Assembly: GCA_963383645.1 (NCBI GenBank)
Contig: OY726557.1
Coordinates: forward strand, 150,279,860 to 150,343,859
Reading direction: 5' to 3'
Origin: Muscardinus avellanarius
Lineage: Eukaryota; Chordata; Mammalia; Rodentia; Gliridae
DNA length: 64,000 nucleotides
This document shows positions 12,210 through 23,442 of this stretch, one piece after another. The notes under the pieces are model-generated. The model saw only the letters and a program-made list of their open reading frames with translations, did no database searches and was not told the origin of the DNA. Made by a program: the position numbers and the translations under genes. Numbering within the stretch: position 1 is the first letter of the stretch; the number at the start of each line of letters is the position of its first letter.

Positions 12210-12582
12210 GAATTTTTAAGATTTTGATAGTCTAATTTAACATTTTTTCTTTATATATTTTAGCATCACATATAAGAAGTTTTTGCCTTACCCAACATAA
12301 TTTCCCCTATGTTTTCTTCTAAAGTTTTACGTTTAATGCTGTGATCTTTATCTAGAATTTTTTCTTTATATATGAATATCCAGTTACCCAGCACCATTTT
12401 TTTAAAAAAAAAACTATCCTTTTCCTAGTTAATTGAATTTTTGTATAAAATCAATTGCCCTTTTATGTACATGTCTATTTCTGGACTCTATATTCTCCCA
12501 ATGTTCTCCAGTCCCAATATTATACGAATATCTGTCTCAATAACTAGAGCCTTACAGCAAGTCTTGAAATTCTAAGTCCTTC

Positions 12583-13019
12583 CCAGGCATGGTGGTGCAC
12601 ACCTATAATTTCTGGGTTGGTTTGAGTTTTGTTTGTTTGTTTGTTTGCTTTTTGTTTTTTGGTGGTACTGGGGGTAGAAGCCAGGGGCTTTTTCTACCTC
12701 CAGGCTATACTCCCAGACCTATTCTATATACTTAATTTGGAAACAGGGTCTCACTACGTTGCTGAGAACCTCACTAAGTAGCTGAGGCTGGCTTTGAACC
12801 TGGGCAATCCTCCTGTCACAGCCTCCCAAGCGCTGGGATTACAAGCATGCAGAGGTTAATTCCTGTGTTTGAGAGGCTAAGACAGGAGGATCTCAGTTTT
12901 TAGGACTGCCTCAGCAAGGAGTGACACTCTCATCAATCTAGTGGGACCCTGTTTCAAAATAAAAACAAAGAGGGCTGGATGTGTAAACCAGAGGTAGAAT
13001 GCTCCTGAATTCAATCCCC

Positions 13020-13060
<41 letters not shown>
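12583..13060 (+). mobile_element. B1-dID SINE split by a second SINE, (CA)n tail
   Basis: Left part 12583-12617 (GGCATGGTGGTGCACACCTA), right part from 12858 to 13022, then (CA)n 13023-13060. TAATTTCTGGGTT/TAATTCCTGTGTT flank the insertion. Confidence 0.75.
12618..12857 (-). mobile_element. B1-dID SINE nested in another SINE
   Basis: GGTGGTACTGGGGGTAGAAG ... GGGTCTCACTACGTTGCTGA ... GGATTACAAGCATGC; TG/TTTG-rich tail at 12630-12660. Confidence 0.8.
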
Positions 13061-13063
<3 letters not shown>

Positions 13064-13247
13064 CACAACCCTAAATCCTTCCAACTTTATTATTTTAAGA
13101 CTTTTTGTGCCTTACCTTTATGAGATATATCCATTAGTCTTTAAAATATTAAATGTTAAGAGGCATTAGAGTAGTAACTACTGACAATATTCGCCACATA
13201 AATGTTGTATGCACATGTGAGATATATTCAAGGAGATGGCACTGACA

Positions 13248-13395
13248 ATTTTTTTAATTTTTTTATTGGTGCACTGTATTCATACATCATAGTGGGATAC
13301 AAACTTTTGTAGACATACATGCACACATCGCCCAGTCAGCCCCCACCCGATCCCCACCCCATTCTCTCCCCATCCCTCCCTCCCATGCTTGGCTT
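13248..13395 (-). mobile_element. L1 3' tail
   Basis: TTTTATTGGTGCACTGTATT on the plus strand is the reversed L1 tail; it continues into a C-rich block (CATTCTCTCCCCATCCCTCC), the reversed GGGAATGGGG motif. Confidence 0.7.
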
Positions 13396-13744
13396 AGTGG
13401 TTGACATCTAGTATTATAGCAATTTATCCAAAATTAAAAATGATAATCTCACATAACAGTTTCATTTGTCTGATACCAAGCTTTTGATGACTTAAAGATA
13501 ACATTTCAATATTTCTTTTTACTTTCTTTCTTACCAAGAGAATATTTTTTTCTATTTTTTTTGGTGAAACTATCATATATTTATATATTTATTTTTCAGA
13601 AAAAAAATCTATCCTAATATGGAATATGGACTCTAGATACCCACAACAATCTTGAAAAAGAACAAAGCTAGAAGATATATATTTTCTGATTTAAACCATA
13701 TAAAGCTACAATAATTGAAACAGTGTAGTACTGTTCTAAAGGCA

Positions 13745-13816
13745 GATATATAAACCATTGGAGTTAAATACAAGCCTAGAGGTAGAAGGGCTTTCAGTAA
13801 CCCCAGTACCAACAAA
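13745..13816 (+). mobile_element. Right-half SINE remnant
   Basis: AGCCTAGAGGTAGAAGGGCT then AACCCCAGTACCAAC, the altered ID-like half of the young subfamily. Confidence 0.6.
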
Positions 13817-14010
13817 AATAAAAATAAAAAAATAAGCATTTGATCAATTGTGGTGACTGAGCTGATTATAAACACTGATCAACTCTTCCAAAAAAGCACA
13901 AGTCTGAATCAATCTGACTCAGTATGGATAAACACTATTTTTAAAATCTAACATTTAGGCATTTATACTTTCTGTATTGTTTTGCATTTTTCCATTCACT
14001 CAAAAATTAC

Positions 14011-14148
14011 CTGCATTGATACTGTAATCTCTTGAAGGGCGGCATCTGCTTCATCTTGCTTAGTTTTAAGTAATATACTTTGTTCTCCAGCTTTTCTGTT
14101 CAGTTCATCCACAAGAGCTTTAGCTTCATTTAATTTAGATACCCCAGC
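14011..14148 (-). CDS. DYNC2H1: DYNC2H1 E24: stalk CC1
   Basis: 138 nt, phase 0 to 0. Encodes AGVSKLNEAKALVDELNRKA and GEQSILLKTKQDEADAALQE. Heptad-like spacing of Leu/Val/Ile with charged residues marks coiled-coil helix 1 of the stalk (GLxKLxEAxxxVxxL in all dyneins). Confidence 0.95.
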
Positions 14149-14334
14149 CTAAATCAATAAAAAAATTAATTAGCAATATTAAAAAGAGAACCTTCAAACA
14201 CACATAGTAAATAAAACCCTTTAAGAAAGACTGAGCGAGTGAACACATTAAGTGGGTACATATGAATCATTAGCAAGTAGACTAGCAAGTAGACTTAGCT
14301 TTTCTCCTTACTGTTATGATCACCAATATTTTAC

Positions 14335-14489
14335 CTGTAAATGACTCTGTCTTTTTAATAATTCCTTTTTTTTGCTGCTACTAATGGCAGAGTATACATG
14401 TAGAAAGGTCATATACCGACTCGGGGTGGCACCATATGCTTTACAAGACTCATGGATTAGTAAAAATGATTTTAGAAAGTCAGAGTCAA
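14335..14489 (-). CDS. DYNC2H1: DYNC2H1 E23: AAA4 lid / start of stalk
   Basis: 155 nt, phase 1 to 0. Encodes VDSDFLKSFLLIHESCKAYG, then ATPSRYMTFLHVYSAISSSK and KKELLKRQSHLQ. The P-x-x-Y/F-x-x-F-x-x-x-Y motif (TPxxYLxFLxxY) is the dynein hallmark directly before coiled-coil CC1. Confidence 0.95.
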
Positions 14490-15129
14490 CTAGAAAAAGA
14501 CAAAAAAATTACATAATTATGATTCATTAAAATTTTGAAAATCTTAATTATATTTGTTTAATGTTAAAAACTCCCATCCTCTACAGTTACAAATATTATC
14601 TCTCCTTAAAAATGCACAGGAATTCCTAAACATCTATTCACAATTCTCATCTTCCTTAATAATCTGAATTATATAGTGTCAGTGGCTCCCCATCCTTCTC
14701 CTGTTTTCTATTTTCCTTGAACATTTTTATTGTTGTAAGAAAAATCTACATGTTGACATAACACAAATTAATTAGGACTATATAACACATTCAATTGAAA
14801 TGTAAACGCAATAAATTCTACTTAAATAGAAAAGAGATCCCGAACCAAATACCACCTATCTATTCCCATTTTGCAAAGGAATAAACAAGACTTCAAAAGC
14901 CAAAAATTTGAAAAGTTCACATTAGATTCAATATATTCAGGATTAAACACATTGTATTCCTTTAACACACTAAATTTTCCCCTGTATTCTCTACTACATC
15001 AACTTCCAGTGAGTACTCCAAGCCAGATCTCTGTAAAAATTCCCTGAATCCTCCTCTTTATTCTTTGTAGGCCAGCCATTCAGAGTCAACTCCCATTTAA
15101 ATCATCGAATATCCCCAAAACCAGACTTT
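14490..15129. other. Intron E22-E23: unassigned part
   Basis: AT-rich; perhaps a MIR remnant near 14860. No clear feature. Confidence 0.45.
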
Positions 15130-15490
15130 CTCCTCCACTCTTACCCCTTCCTTGGTTCAGGCCTTAATCTTATCATGTCTCCTTTATAGATTACATAGGT
15201 CTTCTATCTGCATAGTATTCTAGTTGCCTTCAGTTTCTCCCTATACCAATCTATTTTCTAACAACTGAAAGAAAGGAAGAACCTAAAGATTTCCATTTCT
15301 AAAACAAGATTGCATCCCTATTAAAATATTTCAATAATCTCAAATCAACTATAAATTTGTATGCTAACTCAGCATAATGTGGAAGACTATTCACTACTGT
15401 CCTTGCCAATCTTCTCCCTTTTAGCTATTACCCTATGATTTATACAGACTATTTTTCTGGCCTTTAGGCTATTTATAGTTCAAAAAAAAA
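15130..15490 (+). mobile_element. L2 LINE fragment
   Basis: Diverged but collinear with the L2 3' region (pyrimidine-rich CTCC blocks, TTCTAAAACAAGATTGCATC, TCAAATCAACT). Ancient mammalian LINE; no coding frame. Confidence 0.5.
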
Positions 15491-15924
15491 ATGCCTGTAT
15501 TACTTCTTCATTCCTTTTCAAGTATTATAGTTAAGAAAATATTGTGTCCATACACCAAGAATATCATAAAACAATTCTGGGTTTGGATTGAGTCTTTTGA
15601 ATTAACTGACAAGATTTTATCACTAATATGAAAAGTTTAGGCTAATAGTTAAGGACTCTAAAAAATATTATTTTGAACTTCAGACTACTCAATCAGAAAA
15701 ATAATTTTTGAATTTCTCAAATTCAAAATATAGATATTTTGTTATTTATACTAAATAAACATTAATTTAAAAGGACTTTGAAATCTTGTTTAAATAAGCA
15801 ACCTATTTTAGAGTTAATATTATACAAATTCATAACCTCACATATCTGTAATGAGAATATATCAGAAAAATGTCAATTATTTCATAAATAAAAATCAAAC
15901 AAAGTTAATTTATCAAAATGCTAC

Positions 15925-16009
15925 CTGAACTTTTTTTCTTTTCATCTTTTCTTTTTTTATCACCATATTTCTCTTCACCATTTGTTTCACCGAATAACAT
16001 TTCAGGGAT
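15925..16009 (-). CDS. DYNC2H1: DYNC2H1 E22: lysine-rich loop
   Basis: 85 nt, phase 0 to 1. Encodes IPEMLFGETNGEEKYGDKKR then KDEKKKSS. A short charged exon rich in Lys and Glu, probably a surface loop in AAA4 before the stalk. The composition is typical of dynein-2 at this point from memory. Donor CAG|GTAGCA, acceptor ATATTTTAG. Confidence 0.9.
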
Positions 16010-16042
16010 CTAAAATATATAGAAAATTTTTAAAAATTCAAA

Positions 16043-16122
16043 TCAGGACTTTCAGTATGACTCTGTGGTAGAGTGCCTGCCTAGCATGTGGAAAGCCCTG
16101 GGTCCTATCCCCAGAACCACAG
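16043..16122 (+). mobile_element. Single ID SINE
   Basis: CTCTGTGGTAGAGTGCCTGC, CTAGCATGTGGAAAGCCCTG; starts 34 nt upstream of E22. Confidence 0.75.
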
Positions 16123-17013
16123 AAACAAATAAATACACAAATTCATATGGAAAGGTATAAGTAGATCCAATATCAAAGGTAAAGAAAATTTAACACAAAA
16201 AAAGACAGTATCAATTGTATTTTTCTTCTTTACAGATTAAGAGAAAAAAGGTAAATCTTTAGAAGACATTATTTTACTAGACATTTTGACATGCATCAAC
16301 CATTAACTGATTTCAAATTAATGGCAAAAGCTCAAAAATCTCACTTGAAAATGAAATGAAAGGTATTTCAATTTGTATTGAATTACAAAATATTACTAGA
16401 GGTCATATAATTATTAAAATAAAACATTTTATTTGGCATACAACTAATAAAATGCCTTTTGTATTCCAGGTATTTAGATCATCTAAGACTGATTAAAATA
16501 CAAGCAAAAAAAAAAAAAAAAAAAACAAACCCTTAACTACTGCAATATGAAAAGGTGCTATAGTTTTTGAGCGAGGGAGTTATGCTTTTTTTCTCAACTA
16601 TCTTCAGTGATTTCTGAAAAAAACAGTTAATCCTCTATGAAAATATTTTGAAATGATATTTTCAAGTCAATGGTAATGTGCTTATTTGAGAACTCACTTC
16701 CTTAAAATAGTCTATCCCTAAACCATTTCCTACCTGAGCAAAATTTTCCTGCCTGGATTTGCCTACATTCCCTTTGCCTCCATTATCCCTCTTTTGAGAA
16801 AATATTAGCAATTTCTAAAATGAGCTTAATATCCATATTAAGCTTATTAAATCACATTATTTTCATCTATTATATCTACTATATATACATAGATATGATT
16901 TTTATATATTAAATATATCAAGTTAAATATATACAAATTATATAATACTTATATAATAGTTACAGTTTTTGTTGATTGGATCCTGTGGACCCCTTTAAAA
17001 TAAAACATGAGTC
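16123..17013. other. Intron E21-E22: unassigned part
   Basis: AT-rich; poly(A) at 16507-16525; TATA-rich 16860-16950. No gene or clear repeat. Confidence 0.5.
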
Positions 17014-17212
17014 AGGCCAGGTAAGGTAGCACACATCTGTAATCTCACTACTTGGGAGACTAAAACAAGAGGATCACAGGTTTGGGGCCTGCCTCCCCAA
17101 CTTAGCTAGGCTCTCAACAACTTAGTGAGATCCTGTCTCCAAATAAAAAATAAAATAGGGCTGGAGTATAACTTAGAGGTGGAATGTCCCTGGGATCAAT
17201 TTCTAACAACAT
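17014..17212 (+). mobile_element. B1-dID SINE
   Basis: GGCCAGGTAAGGTAGCACAC ... CTTAGTGAGATCCTGTCTCC ... GGGCTGGAGTATAACTTAG. Confidence 0.8.
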
Positions 17213-17289
17213 GAAGGAAAAAAATGGAATCAACATTTTTTGCCCAAAAGTGTCTGAATTAAGGTTTCCAGAAAAGCTAAAAATCTTTT

Positions 17290-17500
17290 TTTTTTATTTT
17301 CGGGTGTTGGGATGGAACCCAGGGGCATTCTACCTCTGAGCTACATCCCCTGCCCTATTTTTTATTCTTTATTTTGAAACAGGGACTCGTTGAGTTGCAA
17401 AGAGCCTCACTAAGTAGCTGAGGCTGTCCGCAAGCAATGATCCTCCTGTCTCAGCCTCCCAAATACTGGGATTACAAGCAAGTGCCACCACGCCCAGCGA
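17290..17500 (-). mobile_element. B1-dID SINE with ~19-nt TSD
   Basis: GGGATGGAACCCAGGGGCAT ... GTGCCACCACGCCCAGC. Flanked by GAAAAGCTAAAAATCTTTT (17271) and GAAAAACTAAAAATCCTTT (17501). Confidence 0.85.
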
Positions 17501-17534
17501 GAAAAACTAAAAATCCTTTTAATGGCTGACAGAA

Positions 17535-17935
17535 AGCCACCCTAACTGTTCTCCTTTTTCTTTTCCTACATTCTCCTTTAATCACTCCACTCCCAGTGAA
17601 GTGGCTTCTTGCTGATCCAAAACATCAGACACACTTTTATGTCAAGATCTTCACCTAGAATGCTTCCCCCAGTTTTCTCTATCAAGAATGCAAAAATCCA
17701 GAGGACATTTCTTCAATATATAAAACAGTGGTGTATATTAAGCATCCAATAATTACTTCTATTAAATGCCTCTTTTCATGTGATCCCTGAAATTAAAATG
17801 CCTTTCCTCATTATCTACTTACTGAAATATAACTAATATATGATCTCATCTATAAAAACTTGTCTGTTATCTCCTTTACTCTGAATCACAAAAGGCATGG
17901 ATCTGTATTTCTATTATAAAAATATAAAAATGAAT
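17535..17935 (+). mobile_element. L2 LINE 3' fragment
   Basis: Contains TAGAATGCTTCCCCCAGTTT, matching the L2 phrase CTGGAATGCTCTTCCCCCAG, and later TGGATCTGTATTTCTATTAT. Confidence 0.65.
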
Positions 17936-18102
17936 GATTTTAAATATGAATATTGTTCAAAGTATGATCTTGAAAATTATTTATTCAAAATAAGCAAAAC
18001 AAGAGGCTTCTAGTTAAGATGGCACTATGACTTCATGCTTTAAATCATTCCCATCCAAACATATCACATAGAAATGATAAATTTTCTTAAAAAAGAATTT
18101 AA

Positions 18103-18308
18103 ATTTTTTTTTCCGGTACTATGGATGGAACCCAGAGGCATTCTACTCTGAGCTACACCCCCAGTCCTACTTTTTATTCTTTATTTTGAAACAGGGTCTC
18201 ACTGAGTTGCAAAGGGCCTCAGAAAGTAGCTGAGGCTGACTGCAAACCATGATCCTCCTGTCTTAGCCTCCCGAATACTGGGATTACAAGCATGCACCAT
18301 GCACAGCT
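18103..18308 (-). mobile_element. B1-dID SINE
   Basis: GGTACTATGGATGGAACCCA ... CCCCCAGTCCTACTTTTTAT ... GCATGCACCATGCACAGC. Confidence 0.85.
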
Positions 18309-18625
18309 AAAATTTTTTAACTAGTAAAATTATTGCTGTGATTTTTTTTTAATTCTGGGCTAGCCTATGATAGGCTAGAAATTTAAAGGCATACATTTTT
18401 AATATAGTTATCTCTTTGTTCTTCAATAAAGAACACAATCCTCAGTTTAAAATCCTATACTCAACCATCATATAAGAATAAAACAAAAATAGAGATATTT
18501 TCAAATATAACCACAACTCAGGTAATGTTAAAACTAACAACAAAGAGAAGCTGTGAAAACAAGAACATCAAAATTATTTTAATTTTAGGTATATTTTTAT
18601 TTTCATATTTAAATGTAAAACTTAC

Positions 18626-18768
18626 TTTTTTCATACTGCTATCTGACCAGCCTTCCATCCACAATACTTGGCATTTCTTATGTAAAGCTGGATTACTCTC
18701 ACAATTTATTATGAAGTTTAAATTTGCAGAATCCATTATCAAGACAACATGCAAGTTTTGCTGAATTC
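18626..18768 (-). CDS. DYNC2H1: DYNC2H1 E21: AAA4 sensor I
   Basis: 143 nt, phase 1 to 0. Encodes (R)IQQNLHVVLIMDSANLNF, INCESNPALHKKCQVLWMEG and WSDSSMKK. The NLHVVLxMDxxxxxF pattern followed by NPAL and WxxGWS is the conserved AAA4 sensor/arginine-finger neighbourhood. It ends in AAAAAA before donor GTAAGT. Confidence 0.95.
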
Positions 18769-18804
18769 CTAAATAAAAAATAAGAAAATTATAATAGCAT
18801 ATAA

Positions 18805-19125
18805 TAATAACTTTCCCTAATATGTGAAAGCTAGGGTGAAAGGGGTCATAGGAGGAACTCCAGGTGAAAAAGAAGATGCTATAGAGGAGCAAATAAGGCA
18901 ACCTAACTGTGGGGCTGGGACGAGGGGAGAAGGAAACTCTTTAAAGTGCATGATGTACTTATTCATATCGAAGTCAACCACTAAACCAAGCATGGAGGGG
19001 AGGGTTGGGAAGGGAATGAGGTGGGGACTGGTTGGGAGCTGGCTAGGTGATGCGTACATTTATGTCTACACAAGTTTTTTACCCCATTATGATGTATAAA
19101 TACTATGCACTAATAAAATATATAT
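18805..19125 (+). mobile_element. L1 3' UTR fragment
   Basis: GTCATAGGAGGAACTCCAGG and GAGCAAATAAGGCAACCTAA parallel the L1 3' UTR at 26628-26690, and it ends ...CACTAATAAAATA. Located just upstream of E21. Confidence 0.8.
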
Positions 19126-19211
19126 ATAAAATAAAAAATCTGATAAAAAATAATAAAAATATCAGTAAATATATATGGTCTGATTTCATGAGATTAAAAT
19201 TTCATGAGATC

Positions 19212-19411
19212 GCTGGGCATGGTGTTACACACTTGTAATCCCCGTGCTTAGGAGGCAGAGACAGGAGGATCGCGCAGGTTCGAAGCCAGCCTCTCTGGCT
19301 TTAGAGACCCTGTTTCCAAATAAAAATATAAAACAGGTCTGGGAGTATATAGCTCAGAGGTAGAAGGGCTTCCAGGAACCCCAGTACAATAACAACAACA
19401 ACAAAAAAAAA
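19212..19411 (+). mobile_element. Young B1-dID SINE with 11-nt TSD
   Basis: GCTGGGCATGGTGTTACACA ... GGGCTTCCAGGAACCCCAGT ... ACAACAACA tail. TTCATGAGATC at 19201-19211 and 19412-19422. Confidence 0.85.
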
Positions 19412-19647
19412 TTCATGAGATCAAATATTAAGAACTATTGACAAGAATAATAAGTTATGAAATAATATTGTGGTATATTTTTATTTTGGTTAATAAAAAC
19501 TTGTGTGAGTGTTTGTATGTGTGCACACTAGGAGAAAAGATTCAGAAAAATATCCTTGAAGGATATAAGTATAGTAATGTCTGGGTGATGTAATCACTGC
19601 TCCGTTTTTTATTTCATTTTAAGATTTCTATGGTACACATAACACAG

Positions 19648-19690
19648 CTTGTGTATTAATTATGTATTAATTGTGTATTAATTGTGTTAT
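19648..19690. repeat. Short tandem repeat (TGTGTATTAAT)n
   Basis: About three and a half copies of an 11-nt unit, slightly varied. Confidence 0.7.
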
Positions 19691-20009
19691 GTATATTTTT
19701 AGCAAAACTATAAAGTATGGTACAATTTAAATACTTTAATAGTTTTTAAAGATAAGAGATACTAAAATAGCACTAATTTGTCACATGAAAACAAAAGAAG
19801 AAAGGCTAAACATTCCAAAGAACATTCCCTTCTGTTAAAATTTCATCAACTCCCTTCGCTAAATTTGGCTAAGGCATTTTTATCACAGGCTCGCCTATAG
19901 ACTATTTATGTGTTGCCTTCTAAGAGTTCCAGAAGAAAAAGAAAAAAGGATAAATGGTATTTAGTATATCTGAATCAGAGTTTGAATTAATAAATTTTAT
20001 GTCACTTAC

Positions 20010-20123
20010 TATATGTGAAGTAATTGAAGACTGGTCCAAAAAAGCCATCCTGTGAAGCCTGATCTTTAAGAGGCAAAAGCAAAGGCTCTAATTCTTCAAG
20101 AGTATAGAGTCCAGGAACTTCAC
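20010..20123 (-). CDS. DYNC2H1: DYNC2H1 E20: AAA4 insert helix
   Basis: 114 nt, phase 1 to 1. Encodes GEVPGLYTLEELEPLLLPLK and DQASQDGFFGPVFNYFTY. GEVPxLYxxEE is the standard dynein AAA4 motif (GEVPNLF in axonemal chains). The donor is GTAAGT, and the split codon A|GA gives Arg. Confidence 0.95.
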
Positions 20124-20350
20124 CTAGAGAAAAAAATATTGTATTTATGTTTTAATTTCGACTGTAATACAATAATTCAAAACATATTTTACATACAAAA
20201 TGCCTTTGAATTTTTGTATTAATCTAACCTAACTCTATCTTTACCTACAAAAATACAAAAGCCCTATCATATCTACATGACTCAAAACTACATCTATAGA
20301 CTTCATCTGATAAAATTCAAACTTCTACACAAGCCATTCAAGAGAGTTCA

Positions 20351-20410
20351 TAGGCTGGGGATGTAGTTCAGTGGTAGATTACTTCCCTAGCATACGTAAG
20401 CCCCTGTGTG
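20351..20410 (+). mobile_element. Single ID SINE (partial)
   Basis: GGCTGGGGATGTAGTTCAGT, CCCTAGCATACGTAAGCCCC. Confidence 0.75.
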
Positions 20411-20861
20411 AGAAATCGGGGGACCCATTGTATGCCTGCTACTATGCAATAGAATGATAAAAGGCAAATTAAAGCTGGTTAAAATATAAGCACATGATAC
20501 AGAGTCAGGGCCATGTTTTATTTGCCACCATAAATTCAATATTGGTGCTACATATAGAGTTAAATAAAAGTATTAAACCAACAGCTCACAAGATCCTGTG
20601 AGATTATGCAAAAATTCCTTTCTATACATCCAAAGCATTTTAATTCATGTAGGGCCTATTGAAATCTCATCCCTACTTCTGTTTAGATTCAACTAGAAGG
20701 CATCAGGTCACCCCCTACTCCAGATGATTATATGCTTAAGCACATGCACACATAAATCAGCTTCATATGTCTTCTTTAAGTTTCAGTTATTACAATTTAA
20801 ATTTCTGAAACTTAGCAAAGAATGCATGCTGTACTTACATATTACACATTTTAGGGAGCAA
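20411..20861. other. Intron E19-E20: unassigned part
   Basis: No repeat or exon recognised. Confidence 0.5.
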
Positions 20862-20862
20862 G

Positions 20863-21275
20863 ATTTTTTTTTTTTACGGAACTAGGGATGGGACCCAGGG
20901 ATATTCTACCTCCGAAATACACCACTAGCCTTATTTTTTAGTCTTTTTATTTTTGGTGGTACTGGGGTTCCTGGAAACCCTTCTACCTCCGGGCTACACT
21001 CCCAGGCCTATTTTTATATTTTTATTTGGAAACAGGGTCTCTTAAGCCAGCACGGCTGGCTTCAAACCTGTGCCATCCTCCTGTCTCTGCCTCCCAAGTG
21101 CAGGGATTACAAGTGTTCACCACCAAGCCTGGCTTAGTCTTTTTATTTTTGAAACAGGGTCTCACTGAGTTGCAAAGGGCCTCACTAAGTAGCTGAGGCT
21201 GTCCACAAACCATGATCCTCCTGTCTCAGCCTCCCAAATGCTGGGATTACAAGCATGCACCACCATGCCTGGCTA
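20863..21275 (-). mobile_element. Older B1-dID SINE, host of a nested SINE
   Basis: Right half 20863-20954, left half 21134-21275. Own flanks GGAGCAAGA at 20855 and 21278. Confidence 0.8.
20955..21133 (-). mobile_element. Young B1-dID SINE nested in SINE, 17-nt TSD
   Basis: GGTGGTACTGGGGTTCCTGG ... CCACCAAGCCTGGC. TTAGTCTTTTTATTTTT is exact at 20938-20954 and 21134-21150. Confidence 0.9.
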
Positions 21276-21410
21276 TGGAGCAAGAATTTTAAATAGAAAA
21301 AACAAAGACTTTCTCTGAAAATAAACTGCAACATTTAACTGCAGTTTTTGCAGTTATTGGGTTAATGTATATTTGGATGTTTGTATTCCTTGCCTCTGTT
21401 TCTCATGTGT

Positions 21411-21412
<2 letters not shown>

Positions 21413-21468
<56 letters not shown>

Positions 21469-21490
21469 ACACACACACACACACACACAA
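21413..21490. repeat. (TC)n(CA)n compound microsatellite
   Basis: TC run to about 21463, then CA run to 21490. Confidence 0.95.
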
Positions 21491-21499
21491 TTGTGTATC

Positions 21500-21670
21500 T
21501 GGTTGATGGTCGATGAGTATATGTCAACCAAAATGAACATTTTCCATCTAATGATATTAAGCAATACACAAGAATGTGTACATATGTGTGCACATATATG
21601 AATGTAATACATTTAATCTCGTTATGATGCATAATCATAATGTACCAATAAAGCTATAATATAATATAAA
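21500..21670 (+). mobile_element. L1 3'-tail fragment (weak)
   Basis: Ends AATGTACCAATAAAGC, with a GTTATGATGCATAATC block resembling the L1 tails at 19080 and 34300. Adjoins a TC/CA microsatellite. Confidence 0.45.
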
Positions 21671-21960
21671 GTTATTTATATGCATGGTAATAAATATAAA
21701 ATGGCCACAAACACTGTATGTCTGCTGAAGTACTACCACTCTCACTAACCCATTACCCCTCCACTGTAACAGAAATTGATTGACTACCTGTCTAACTAAA
21801 GAGTCTTGACTGCTATTCCTGATTTAGGCATTAATATGTAGATAATGCATATTATACATTAATTATTTTCTTTCACCAAATCTGTTAAATTATGAAGAAA
21901 ATACTTTATCACCTCAAAGCTACCCTACTAACAAGTATTTATTAAAAGCTGAGTTGAGTT

Positions 21961-22105
21961 GGGCATGGTGACCCACATTTGTAATACCAGTATTTGGGAG
22001 GCTGAGACAGAAGAATCAAAGGTTCATGGCCAGCCTTAGGAACTTAGTGAGGCTCTCCATAACTTAGTGAGACCCTGTTTCAAAAATAAAAAGACTAAGC
22101 CGGGC
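21961..22105 (+). mobile_element. B1-dID SINE, left half
   Basis: GGGCATGGTGACCCACATTT ... CTTAGTGAGACCCTGTTTCA; ends in a stub GCCGGGCGCC of another copy. Confidence 0.7.
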
Positions 22106-22224
22106 GCCAAATAAACACAGGATTTGCAAACATTCTCCCCGAAAAACATCTAAAATTTCAGAACACACCATAGACAACAGGAGAATATTACAGTTTTCTG
22201 AGGATGAGGCCATGAAGCCATGGC

Positions 22225-22350
22225 TCAAAATCAGGCAACGGCTCTCAACTCAGGTTATAAAACATCAGATAGGAAGTTTTTATGACAAATACTACCAATA
22301 ATCCCACTCCAGAGAATCTGACTTAATTGTTTTGAAGTGGTAACATATAA
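22225..22350 (-). mobile_element. MER5-like hAT-Charlie fragment
   Basis: GGCTCTCAACTCAGGTTATA, CCCACTCCAGAGAATCTGAC and TTAATTGTTTTGAAGTGG match the reversed MER5 sequence. Confidence 0.55.
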
Positions 22351-22632
22351 TGAATTCACTTTAGCTTTTTCAAGTCTCTCTGTAATCTTATTGTACAATT
22401 AGGGATACAAAGTGCCAGGAAATAGAATGGGTCTAATGTTTGGCATTATATCTCGGGAGAAAATGACTCAAGTCAATAATACAAATAAAAATAATAATTT
22501 CTAAATAATAAAAATTTTGAAAATAATTATATAGTATTTCTATACCCTATACCATTCTATAAATATAAAAATCTCACTTGTTCCTAAATTTCTAGAAAGT
22601 AGTTTTTTTATGTTTTTTGGATTTGTTTTTGT

Positions 22633-22834
22633 GTTGTTGTTGTTGTTGTTGGGTTTTTTTGGGGGGGGAGTACTAGGGATGGAACTCAGGAGCATTCTAC
22701 CTCTGAGCTACACCCCCAGCCCTATTTTTTATTCTTTATTTGGAAACAGGGTCTCACTAAGTTGCAAAGGGCCTCACTAAGTAGCTGAGGCTGTCCAGGA
22801 ACCTCAATCCTGTCTCAGCCTCCCAAATGCTGGC
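22633..22834 (-). mobile_element. B1-dID SINE with (TTG)n tail
   Basis: TTG repeat 22633-22653 and G/T-rich spacer, then TACTAGGGATGGAACTCAGG ... CTCAGCCTCCCAAATGCTGG. Confidence 0.8.
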
Positions 22835-22919
22835 ACTTATTTTAATAGTCCTCTACAGTCCTCTCACAAATAGTATTTTCTATCATATAGATGCATAAAG
22901 TTCCTTTATTCCTTAAAAA

Positions 22920-23085
22920 TAAGTGTGAGATTACCACTAATCCAAACATGAGAGAAGAAATGGGGAAGGGAATGGGGTGGGAATTGGGAAAGGGCTAAAT
23001 GTGTAATGTGTGCATGTATGATTCTGCGATCCTGTATTCAATTAAGATGTCTGACTACTATGTATCAATAAAAATTTTTTAAAAA
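22920..23085 (+). mobile_element. L1 3' UTR fragment
   Basis: Shares GGGAATGGGGTGGGAATTGG and the ending ATCAATAAAAA with the L1 3' end at 26800-26910. A young SINE is inserted in its A-rich tail at 23099. Confidence 0.75.
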
Positions 23086-23098
23086 TAAATTATAAGAT

Positions 23099-23323
23099 GC
23101 CGGGCGTGGTGGCGCACGCTTGTAATCCCCACGCTTGGGAGGCTGAGACAGGAGGATCACACGGGTTCGACATAGTGAGGCTATCAGCAACCTAGTGAGA
23201 CCTTGTTTCCAAATAAAATATAAAAAAGTTCTGGGAGTATAGCCCGGAGGTAGAAAGCCTCTGGGTTCCACCCCCAGTACCACCAAAAAAAAATTAATTA
23301 ATTAATTAAAAATAAATAAATAA
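23099..23323 (+). mobile_element. B1-dID SINE, intermediate subtype
   Basis: GCCGGGCGTGGTGGCGCACG ... GTAGAAAGCCTCTGGGTTCC; tail of TTAA/AAAT repeats. AATTATAAG flanks it. Confidence 0.8.
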
Positions 23324-23442
23324 ATAATTATAAGCGTTGATAAAAATGTGAGATTACAAATAAGTACTAAGTAACAGTTGATTTATTTTAATCAACTAAA
23401 GAAACAAAGTGTTCACTGTTACAGATTAATGAATTTAGATAT

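Larger units (their letters stand above)
11340..13110 (-). mobile_element. Old L1M 3' UTR, antisense, hit by several insertions
   Basis: Plus-strand text such as GTGAGGTGGTATCTCACTTT, ATGATGTTGAGCATC-like sequence at 11670 and CAAATCTTTTGCATATTAC is the classic reversed L1 3' end. It continues to about 12580 (TAACTAGAGCCTTACAGCAA) and 13077-13110. Interrupted by a younger L1 tail (11757-11880) and SINEs (12013, 12583-13060). Confidence 0.75.

Noticed and set aside
18518..18901. 127-codon minus-strand open frame taken as one exon
   Set aside because: Only 18626-18768 is E21; the remainder reads into intron on both sides past good splice sites.
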